A DNA stretch of 64,000 nucleotides from Azorinus chamasolen (lineage: Eukaryota; Mollusca; Bivalvia; Cardiida; Solecurtidae). The position numbers and the translations under genes are program-made. Positions within the stretch are counted from its first letter, which is position 1; each line of letters begins with the position of its first letter. Shown here piece by piece: positions 21,729 through 33,800 of the stretch. The notes under the pieces are model-generated. The model was not told the origin of the DNA. It worked only from the letters and a program-made list of their open reading frames with translations, and made no database searches. Where the stretch lies: positions 61,880,324 through 61,944,323 of the forward strand of contig OY755242.1 in assembly GCA_963576725.1 (NCBI GenBank), in the 5' to 3' direction.

Positions 21729-21844
21729 TTACACAGAGTCTAGGACTGGTGGCTCGAAGTTATCGGGTCTTTCCACCTTCTCGCCGGTTTCTGTTGTTGT
21801 GGTCTTACTCGTGCTCTCCCCATGCATGTCCATCAGCTTACCAA
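21729..21844 (-). CDS. RPS3A: RPS3A exon 6 (C terminus and stop)
   Basis: The acceptor TTTACAG lies above 21844. The first two bases finish an Ile codon begun in exon 5. It encodes GKLMDMHGE, a Ser/Thr/Glu-rich stretch, and a stop (TAA). Confidence 0.93.
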
Positions 21845-24800
21845 CTGTAAACACAAAATCAGTGGTTAAAAATTGAAAACTGTTCTGCTTCAGTGTTGTA
21901 ACTAAATCATCGCACATCTATGAACATTTACCAAAAAAGATGCGTTTGTGAAACACTATTATCCCCTCCCCCCCAATTTTGACACTGACGTATGACTTAA
22001 CTGTATAAGTCACCACTAAGAATGTTTGCCTCCATGAGTTGCATATGCATGCCAAGTTTAAAGTATGTATATGCAATGGCTACAAAATTATCACCAACGG
22101 TTGAAGTACAAATGAACCAATAGACAGAGCAAAAACAAAATGTGGCAGAATTTAAGAAATGCAGAAAAGTTTTACCTACAGCATTTACCCTTTAAATAGC
22201 AATGACACAGAAATTTCCCAAACCAAAAGGGTTCAATTGAATCTGACCACGAGCTATGCGGATATGGCTCTGGATGAACAAAATCATGGATTGGTGATAC
22301 TAAAACTGATCAGGGACGCTCTGTTTGTTTTGCGAATAATATAGATCTCATTTTAGTTCCTGCCAAGGTAAAAATTCCTGTTTTCATTACTAAAATGTAT
22401 ATAATATTCTCCAAGTCATTGTATCTTGCATAAATATGTATCAGGTAAAGCATTAAGTATTGGGCTCCAAGATGACTCAACAACCGTCAACCATCAATGC
22501 TCTGAAGAATATTGTATCATAAGTACATGGCCAGTACCTCGGATACTACAGTACTTCTCCTCTTCGAAGAGCAGACATGCTATGAGCATTTTTGTTGTTT
22601 TAGACAAACATATATATCACAGACACCAGATTTCTGTCAATGAAACATCTTGACTTACTGTCAAACTTGGGCTTCTTCAAGACCTTCACCTTCCTGATGT
22701 AGACGTCGTGGAGTGGGTAGATACCCTGGCATGCCTTCTCTATGTCCTTGCCTATACTGTCCGGGATCCTAGACAACAGACAAAATCAACAAATTAAAGT
22801 AACCGTATCTTTAAAGTCAAGAAGAAAATTAGTTGGACCGAGGAAAAAGGGAATATTACATTTTCCTTATTATGTTTACAGATGTGACAACTGAATAATT
22901 TAAACATATGTAATACGAGCCATGGAGTACACTGTGAACTGTTCGACCCTTTCCTCCATAAATACGTATTTCTACGCCTCTTTAAAAATCACTTATTGAA
23001 ACCATTGTGATAAATAGAGCATTTGCTCCTATAGGAGCAAATGCTCTATATATCACAATGGTTTCAAACTACTAAATTCTAAAATTTTCCTTTTCTCTAG
23101 TTAATGCTCCTTTTCAATAAACTTATTCAAAGTGGTTGGATCTAAAAATAGCCTATGAGGGGATGGGTTAATGATATATAATTTGCATGAAACAAAGATA
23201 TGATATGGAACATTTAGCTCTTTGCACACAATGTTTCATAACAAGTAGTTTTACCCTATACCTAATGAATGTTCATAAACGAAATAATAGATATGAAACC
23301 ATCAAACAAGTGCTGGTCTCAGCATTTAACTGCATTACTGAAATATAAGTATGGTGATAAACTGTTGAAATTTTAAACAAGAAGTGTTTGTGAAACACTA
23401 TGCCCCGATATGACATTTGGCCTCAACCTTAATAAGCCTACCTAATAATGTTCACCTCCATAAGTTGCACATGCACACCAAAATTGAAGTATGTACGAGT
23501 AATGGTGACAGAATCATTGCCAACTTGCACAAAGTTTCATAGAAAACTCTGAACTGTTTTTGAGATATGACACAGGACAAACAGACACAAGGATGGATGG
23601 AAAATGCTAAAAAAACATCCCACATCTATGCCAGGGGATAATTAGCCATTTATATAAAATAAATCAAGCTTTAACCGTGGCAGAAATTGTATAACATACT
23701 GTATTATTTCTAGCAAACAGAGCAGACCCTGATAAGATAGATTGTACAGGAGCTGTCTGATCCTGGGTCACCTGTTTGCAAAAGGGTCAAAAGGCTTCTC
23801 TATCAGGTAAAGAATTAACCCTTTCCCATATATAAACAAATGTTCATGCCTCTGCGAACACTAAAGACCCAGATCAGATGGCTACTATAGGAGCTGTCTA
23901 ATCAGGGTCTGCTGTTTGCTAGTGGAATTTGATAGATCTGTTTTTTAGTTTCTAAAATGTATACAACGTTTCACCTTGCATAGATCATTATAACTGTATT
24001 GTCCATGAATATTCAATATGTATTGAAATTTGGAATAAATATTTAACAGGGAAAGGGTTAAGGCACTGACCAAACAATCCACTACAATTCCACCGCATTC
24101 GACATACATGTATAAATAACCAGCTTCATACTACGGATAAATTTGCGATCATTCTTGCAAAAAGGTTCGAACAAAAAGTGGACAGACAAGTCAATGTGAC
24201 TATCTCCTGAAGAATGAAAAGCATAACCAACAATAATTTCATTGTTTACTTACAGTTTGTTGACCACTTCTTTCATGTCATTAGCTGAGACCTCCCTAGT
24301 CATAATGTCCACCATCTTCTTTCTGATCATCTTGATCTGTGGTGAAACAAAAGTAAATACAACCTCAATAAAGCAGTTAACAGACAAATTATTTTTGACC
24401 TGCATTAAGCTACTACCTGTATTACAGGCCCGTAAGATCTCTATTTGATGACCCCTTAAAACAGGTTCTACAGGGGTGTGATTGACCTAAGAGCTGAGGG
24501 GAGGAAATATTTCGGCGCGGGGTTTGGGGGCCGCTTTAGGCTCCCAATGGGGTCCAGGGGCAAAGCCCTGGTGGGGGTCATAGGGGGCGAAGCCCCCTGC
24601 CGAAAATGAAAAATAGGGCTTTAAAGGTCAATTGGAAAGCTCTCCCTGAGCTATCCTGGTTTAAAACTTAAAAACACACCCAAAAAAACCCAACTGCACT
24701 GTACTAAATACCATTTTATTACTAGAGCTGGTGTTGAAAACAAAAACATAACTTCATAATGTTAATCCACTTTCACAACTTCTATTGAGGCCAACTGGTC

Positions 24801-27800
24801 TAGCACAACTTTTCCTTCTTTCTCATCAAAGTAATTACAAATAACTGTTGGTACAAAATGTATGTGTTTGTTATTGTTGCTTGATCAAGGTTTAGCAAAA
24901 CTGGTGTTTTCTTCAGCTTCTCTACTGTTTTCCTAGTCATAGTTTCACCAAGTTTATGAGGCTGAAGTGCAAACCATTATACTCAGGTTCTGTAAAGCTT
25001 TGATGTCCTTCGCAAGTTCTTTGGCTAAGTCAATCAAGACATGTACCATGGACAGAGGTAGATTCCTCTCAGCAATGACACCAAGAACTATTGCCTGAAA
25101 AAAGAAGAGTGAAAGGAATTACTAATATGCAACTGTTTGTACAAGACAAACCTGTTTGATGTTTCAACTTCTGCTCATGAACTAGTTTTTAACCCTTCAC
25201 TCTATAAATACTCCTTTGCAAACTGAGAAGGCCTGTAGGAGCAGTCTGATTTGGATCTACTCTATTTGCTTATAAATAAAATCATATACAAAAAATGATA
25301 ATTCTTAAGTCTCTGCCATTGCCAAAAATTATTGTATTCATGTGGCATAATATAAATTAATCTAATTATACTTCATGATGTCTTTATTTCTGATATGAAT
25401 ATTCATAAAAAAAATAGTGAAGTACAAAAGAATGCTCTTGCAATATTCTCCAATCTTTTTGAAGTAACCAGAAATTCCAGCATAAAATAACAAATTTCCG
25501 TGCACATGATGATGCAATTATAAACAGATAGATCTTAAGTATGGCAAAATGTTGCATAAATGTAGAGAAAAATAGAGAAAATATGGCCTTCGGGTTCATG
25601 GATGGAATACTCTGGCTCAGTATGATTTAAAGTCTGGAAAAAGTGCCAACATGAATCTTCTAATGTTATTGCTTTTTTTATTTTTCTTATTGTAATTTAT
25701 TTCCTGTCATCACTGTCATTGAAATGTTTTACTAATAGTTGACATGCACCTTCTCATAAAATTCAGGAACCAGCTGCAGGTTAGTTATTCATTGAAAATC
25801 AATCACATATTTTAAACACTTTTTTGCTCCTACCTGTGCATTTGCTGTTCTGTCTTCAAGTAATACTACAGGAACAGGTGTTTCACATTCTTTTGGCTTT
25901 GATACGTTTTTGAAAATTGGGTGAATACCATAGTTTCGGTCATCTTCAGGAATCAGATTGTCCACCGGTTACGTAGGGCGGTAACTTACTTTCTGTTGGT
26001 TTTAATCACATTTTCCTTCTGTGTGTGTCAGATGAAGATCTATGTTCTGCAATAGCAAGCTTCCCTCTTTGCAGTATGTAATCAATTTGTCGCACACACA
26101 ACACTTCGCTGTTTTCTGTCAATGACAACTTCAGAGATGCACGAGGACACGCTGTCATTTTTCAGTTTCTAGCCAGTCCCGCTTGAACTTATTCCTACTG
26201 CTAGTGTCAATACGCAGAATTTCCGCTGAATCGGCTGTCCGATAAAATATTATTGTCATTTAAGTCCATTTGATTCAAATACAGCAATAGTTTGAGATGT
26301 TGCCACATTTTTTTACGTCGCTAACAATTTGGGAGGAAACGGATTTGTAACTCATGCGACGATAACAGCGATTTGATTGGTGTAGGCACGAAGATTTGGC
26401 CAATCGGATTCCGCGTAGTATAGGTAAGATGAAGCTGCAATGGCACAGGGTAAATCCGCGGCGAGACTAATTCCCGGACCAGACCGGACGCGGACCTCCC
26501 CCCCCCCCCCCTCGGATTTTCGCAACGGATTTAGACGTTTTGGAAAAATGGTCCTTTGGATCATTGGATCCGCGGAAATCCGCGGATCCGCGGAAAAATC
26601 ACACCCCTGGTTCTACTGTATGAAATTATGTGGAAATCTATTGCTATAGCCAAAGAGAGTCAGATCTGCAACATACAAACAAGCAATTCAGGTCCTGCAT
26701 GAATTTTGATAATTGTAACACGCAGTTGCTTTTTTAACCTTTTTATTGGTGAAAATAGGCTCAACAATACCCGAGTCAGATGAAAATGAAAAATCCTGTA
26801 ACAGTACTCATTCAATAATAAGTACATTACATGAAAGTAACTTTTTTTTCAAATTCGTTCTGACTGTTACAAAAAGCTTGCAAAAGTTTTTGCATTCTAT
26901 GATCTATTTACTACTTTAAGTTTAACTCTTTCCCTGTTCTAAATTTTGTCCAAATTTCAATACCTTTTGAAATTGAATATTCAGACAAAACAGTTAAAAT
27001 GAAGGTGGAATAGAAAGTGAAGAAACAGATCTATCAAATTCCAGTAGCAAATAAAGCAAACCCTGATCAGACGGCTCCTCTAGGAGCCACCTGATCTGGG
27101 TCTTCTGTTTGCAAACGCATGAAAAGGAATTCATATGAAGGAAAGGGTTAATGAATAAATGTCATCCTCTACAGTTGCTTTCGAAGTCAAAACAAAATCT
27201 TGTCACCATTAGCATGATAGCAATACAGTATAACCACAACAATTCAAAATTTTAGACCTAGAAGTTAGGCATAGGTAGAAAGGTATTCAGAAAGTTTCTC
27301 TTAACCCTTTCCCTGTTCTGTATTTATATCAAATTTCAATACCTACTGAATATCTATTAACAAAATAGTTATAAAGAAATATGCAATGTGGATAATTGTA
27401 GACCTATTAGAAAGCAAAGAAACAGATCTTTCAAATTCTATTAGCAAACAGAGTAGACCCAGATCAGAAGTCTCCTTTAGGAGCCGTCTGATCTGTGTCT
27501 ACTGTTTGCAAATGCGTGAAAACACGTTTACATGAGGGAAAGGGTTAAAGATTAATAAAGAAAATGTATTTGAGTGTTCAGGTAATCGAAGTTTTATTGT
27601 ATTTGTTGAACCATTTCCTTCAAATAAATGCCTTTTCACCATTTTGCAGAGTGCTCCCAGATCAGACAGCTCCTGTAGGAGCCATTTGATCAGGATCTGC
27701 CGTTTGATTATGAAATTATAACAGAGCTGACTCTACAGCTTCTACCATACAGAAACATGCTGTGCACGTATGCCATTACAAAAATTCAGCCTTAAAATAA

Positions 27801-30800
27801 ATATTAATGTCATTATTTCTTGCATGAATATTGAACAGGGAAAGGGTTAAATATCACAAAGAGTATGTTAACTCGTATCCTGCTAAGCGACCTAAGCTGC
27901 TAAAGTTTAGTCTTGAAAGAAGCAGACTACCAAGTATCCTCAGAAGTGCCCTGTGATCAGGGGTGAGAATGGCCGAAAGTGAAAAAAGAGGAAAATTGGC
28001 AGGGATCAAGGGGCTGCCTAGGCCCCTTGCGGGACATGGGCAGCGCCCATGTGGGGGGTTCAGGGGGGCAAAGTCCCCCCCCCCCCGACGCAAAATGAAA
28101 TATAGCTTTCATGAGCACTTCAGGAGCCTTCTCCTGCATTTTCACTTGGGTCTGCCATTCATGTGGTTTTTTTACAATTATACTTGAGTTGCATGTCATA
28201 CATGATGAGCTGTGTTTCAAACAAACCAGTTGTAGAACATGTCCATACAATTTACATTCAGTTTATTATCGGATCCATTCAACATTGCCAGATTAATTTC
28301 TTGTCAAACACAAGCAATTAAAACTCACCATTTTAAAAATGAAATCAATTGGAACTCGGTGATCACAGATAAAGATACAAAATTTGATTTAAAGTTGGCA
28401 TGGTATTGTAACAGTTAACTTTCTAGACAAAATTCACCAAAGTTCACATTACAGTCACAATTTCTAGTCAAAGTTCACATTCAAACTCTGATTCTGATTA
28501 CTTTTTTATGTCAATAAACCATCTTCTAATTCATTTAACTGGTTTATTAAAAACAAAATATAACTTTTCTGAATCGATACATCTTGACCAGTTCCTTTAA
28601 TATTACCTATAATAGATGAATAGCTATTGACAGACAACTTTCTGGTGAATACTTGACATTACAGGTTTTTACCTGTGACTGGAACTCCGCTGTTTCAATA
28701 ACTGGACATGTTTAATGCTTTTCAGAAGGTTCTTGAATGCTACGCAGTCGCGTTTTCCGTAATTCATTTGTTTGGAACAAAGTTTACACAAGGTTCCCTA
28801 GTCAGAAGTTTACTTTCAGTTTCACGAAATCGTCGCCAATTATCACTTTTCTTGTTTCTTTACCAAATGTCAACGTAATTTCTTTCTGTAGCCATCTTGG
28901 GTAGAACTTGTTTTCCACACTGTTATCGCAATCTCTGCCTATGCTTCTCATTTTTGTCTTAAATTCAGATTAATTGACAGTACAGATACAGAACTTCATA
29001 TCACGGACGCCATCTTGGAAATGTTGAACTAACACTGCATAATACGAGGGTTTTGATTGGCTGTAGGACAAGAGTCTCGTTATTCGATTAGCTGAACCGA
29101 AATCTCGCTGTTAACGTGATATAAACCGTTGTTAACGCAGATTTACTTGGAATAGTGAAAGAATATATCGGCAAACAAGAGATGTTTGTAAAACATATAT
29201 ACCCCCCAGACCCCCTGACCTTTGATCTAGTGACCTCAACTATAGAGCTCATCTAGCGGTCATGACTAATCACCACAGCAACTTTGAATATCCTAAGCCA
29301 AACCACTGATCATTTATTGATCTGAAAACATTTCACATATTAAGGTCATGGTGACCTTGACCTTTGACCTAGTGACCTCAACAACTTTAGGGGTCATCAA
29401 GTGGTCACAACCAACTACCACAGCAAGTTTGAAGATCCCGAACCAAACCATTGAGCAGTTATTAATTGGAAACCATTTCATCAGTTAAGGTCATGATGAC
29501 CTTGATCTTTAACCTAGTGACCTCAAAATCAATAGGGGTCATCTAGTTGTCATGACCAACCACCACAGCAAGTTTGAAGATCCTAAGCCAAAACCCTTGA
29601 GCAGTTATTAATCGCAAACCATTTCACCAGTTAAGGTCATGGTGACCTTGACCTTTGACCTGGTGACCTAAAAAATAATAGGGGTTATCTACTGGTCATG
29701 ACCAACCACCACAGCAAGTTTGAAGATCCTAAGCCAAACCCTTGAGCAGTTATTGATCGCAAACCATTTCACCAGTTAAGGTCATGGTGACCTTGACCTT
29801 TGACCTATTGACCTAAAAACCAATAGGGCTCATCTAGTTGTCATGACCAACCACCTAAGCAAATTTGAAGATCCTAAGCCAAACCCTTGAGCAGTTATTG
29901 ATCAGAAACCATTTTACAAGTTAAGGTCATGGTGACCTTGACCTTTGACCTAGTGACCTCAAATACAATAGGGGCCATCCAGTTGTCATGACCAACTACC
30001 ACAGCAAGTTTGAAGATTCTAAGCCAAACCCTTGAGCAGTTATTGATCGGAAACCATTTGACCAGTTAAGAGCATGGTGACCTTGACCTTTGACCTAGTG
30101 ACCTAAAAAGCAATAGGGGTCATCTAGTGGTCATTACCAACCACCACAGCAAATTTGAAGATCCTAGGCCAAACCCTTGAGCAGTTATCGATCGCAAACC
30201 ATTTCACCCTTTAAGGTCATGGTGACCTTGACCTTTGACCTAAAAAACTATAGGACTCATCTAGTTGTCATGACCAACCACCTAAGCAAATTTGAAGATC
30301 CTAAGCCAAACCCTTGAGCAGTTATTGATCAGAAACCATTTAACCATTTAAGGTCATGGTGACCTTGACCTTTGACCTAGTGACCTAAAAAACACTAGAG
30401 GTCATCTAGTGGTCATGACCAACCACCACAGCAAGTTTGAAGATCCCAAGCCAAACCCTTGAGCAGTTATTGATCAGAAACCATTTTACAAGTTAAGGTC
30501 ATGGTGACCTTGACCTTTGACCTAGTGACCTCAAAATCAATAGGGGTCATCCAGTGGTCATGACCAACTACCACAGCAAGTTTGAAGATTCTAAGCTAAA
30601 CCCTTGAGCAGTTATTGATCGGAAACCATTTAACCATTTAAGGTCATGGTGACCTTGACCTTTGACCTAGTGACCTCAAAATCAATAGGGGTCATCTAGT
30701 GGTCATGACCAACCACCACAGCAAGTTTGAGGATCCCAAGCCAAACCCTTGAGCAGTTATTGATCGGAAACTATTTCACCATTTTAGGTCATGGTGACCT

Positions 30801-33800
30801 TGACCTTTGACCTAGTGACCTCAAAAACAATAGGGGTCATCTACTTGTCATGACCAACCACCACAGCAAGTTTGAAGATTCTAGGCCAAGTCGTTTATTA
30901 GTTATCGTTCGGAAACCATCGATCTACCGACCGACCGACAGACCTACCGACATGTGCAAAGCAATATACCCCCATTTTTTCAAAAGGGGGGTATAATAAT
31001 AATTTCTTGAATTAATCGCCACTCTCCCCCCCCCCCCCCCCCCTTTTTTTTCCAAATTTCTCATCGGATTTACATCAATCTCAAAAACGGCCCTGAGTGA
31101 AACGAAATCCGCGGAAAATTTTCACCCCTGTCTGATGCTAAGTTTTGTCTTGTATGTCACGCTGTCTACTCACGACTGTAACACGTGCCATATTGTCGAA
31201 ATCCGTCCATGCAAAAATGAATTCATGGCCTAAACATTATGTTGAAACAACCAGACTGCAAGCATCATTCTTACAGATAATAATGGATAACATTTTACCT
31301 GTGAATGTTGGGCATAGCAGGTCTTCTTGACTTGGTATGGCTTCTTTTTGGTGAAACCAATTGAGAACATGCGCAGCAAGTAACCATCAGTGGTCTTCAC
31401 ATCAATGTTGGCCTCGATCAGGGACTGCCACTTCTTCACCATGGAGCACAGTTTGTCACGGGTCAAGTCCATACCGTGGAAGTTGGTCAACACGTTGCGG
31501 CCCTGGACATCTTCGGCAACCAGTTTAAATTTTCTGAAGGTGATCTCGTCATTCTGAAGATCAGCCAACGATACCTCAAATACACGGCCCTTCAAACCAT
31601 CAGCAGCAAGTCCTAGTAGGTAGAATAAAATGGTTAGTTAATAAGTTATGTTTGTGAATATGGGATAACAAGTATGGGTGGAAAGGAATAACCCAGTACT
31701 TAGTTATTTGGATGGTTACTGAGGATTAAGGTACGAAATTTGTAACTGAACATTCCTTTGAGAAAAGGGGGAGTTTTTTTTCTTATATTCAACATTCTCC
31801 TTTTCTTAGCCCCTTACACCCTGAATATTCATGTACATGTAAGAATTAATGCCATCATGAATATTAATTAGATGGAAGTATTTTCATAACAAAGGAGGAA
31901 AGAATGTTTGCCTATTGCAGAAACTGTAGAATCTTATATTACTTCATAAGCAAACAGAGCAGGCCCAGATCAGACGGCTACTATAGGTTAATTACTTGTC
32001 CATGCAATGCCTGCATCAATTTGATGCATTGATGGTGAAGGAGAGCCTCTAAACCAGGGCTCAAGCTGGAGCTCTCTATGAAGGAGAAGTTTAGTGGGAC
32101 TGAGGGTGAAGTTTTGGTCCTGATTTTGTATCTCCCTATATGTTCCATATATTAAAACTTCTCCCTCTACTCAAAACAGGGAGAAGTCAGCAGAGTACGG
32201 GAGACCTTTTCTCCCAAATCACCCTCTTGCTTGAGCCCTGCAAACTGTGTTTAATAACACCTGTGAAACAGCACACTTAATCCACTGGTGTTGTTAGATG
32301 ATTGACAGGATTGGCACATCCCTTATATGCGATACTCATTGCCTAATGTCAGGGTTCACTACCCAACATTACTAGCATACTACTTAGCCTAAAGGGCTTT
32401 ACCTCTTCAGTATTCACGAAGAAATAATGACATGAATATTTATTCGCTGAATTTTTATAATGGCACATGTACATTGGACTATTTGGTATTGGTAGAAACT
32501 GTAAAGACATATCTTTTACAATTTCATATGCAAGCAGAGCACACCCTGATCAAATGTCTCCTACAGGAGCTGTCTGATTGGGTCTACTCTGTTTGCAAAG
32601 GTGTGAAAAAGATTTTATAAGGGAAAGGATTAAATATAGTCGGGTTGAACAGTGTCAGTCTTACTTTGACCAAAGAATACCTACTTGTTCCCTGCGTCTT
32701 TGTCACAAGAGTCTTGCCAATCTGACGAATGTTGAACATAGATGGGGCTTTCACATCATACCATTCTTTCTTTGTAAAGGGATCAACACTGAAAAATCAT
32801 ACACACAACTACTGAAATATATGTCTAAATGATCTTGAGCAGAACGAGGTCACAATTTGATTACATCTTTAATAGCATTGTTGGATGTGCTATTGAATAA
32901 TGACTGTTTACCAAAGTGACTAGCGATTACAGACTGTGACTGACAAATTATAAATTTTAAGCTGCCCTTTGCAGTGAATATTTGATAGCCAGTCTGGCAT
33001 TTTAATAGTGGCTAAAACTCTGGACAAACGTCTACCGATGACTCGACTTCGCTGCCAACAAATTTTCTCCACTATTTTTTTTTATCTATGACTTTTCTTT
33101 TGTATAAAAGTTTTGAACCAACGCCAAAATGGAATTGCAAGCACACATGTTTACATTTTGGAGTTCCGAAATGACGTCGGACTCCGGAGACGTCGGATTT
33201 GTGCATCTGGGAAACCCTGTAGACGAATTGTTTTGCTTATAATTAATGTAAAAAACAATTTCAATAATAATGCGCATGCCAAAAGCACAATGAACCAATT
33301 GCTTGGTACTTAATTCTGTTAAATATGAATGGCAGAAAGGATTTCATGCATACGCAAAATTTTTCCTTTCTAAATTTACTCCAAACTTTGCACTACGTCA
33401 AGGTTAGCAAATCAGTATAACCTTAGCAAAAACTTCTTCCTTTGTACACTTATGCAAGCGCAGGTTTGTTAGTAAAATGGTATCCAGTTTGGTAAGACAA
33501 GTGAGCTAACTAGGCTATTAGTATTAGGTTTATGGTGAATTCGCCTAATGACCAACTCGCCTACAATTAGATATATAGCAACCCGAATGGTGAATTCGCC
33601 TAGAAAGCAATTACATAGTGATTGTATTTCGCACCTATTGTAAGGTATCGATAACATAACAAAACGTGTTTTCAGGTAGTATTGACCAAGATTGAACCTT
33701 TGAGTGTAGCCCCTGATCATCATATGCATTTGAAAGTTTATATACTCACTCCGTTGATAACCATTTATATTTCGATTTTATATCAAAATATATCAATACT

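Noticed and set aside
24337..31298. Box C/D snoRNA expected in an RPS3A intron (as in vertebrates)
   Set aside because: I could not find a convincing C/D box pair with closing stem; a covariance-model search would be needed.
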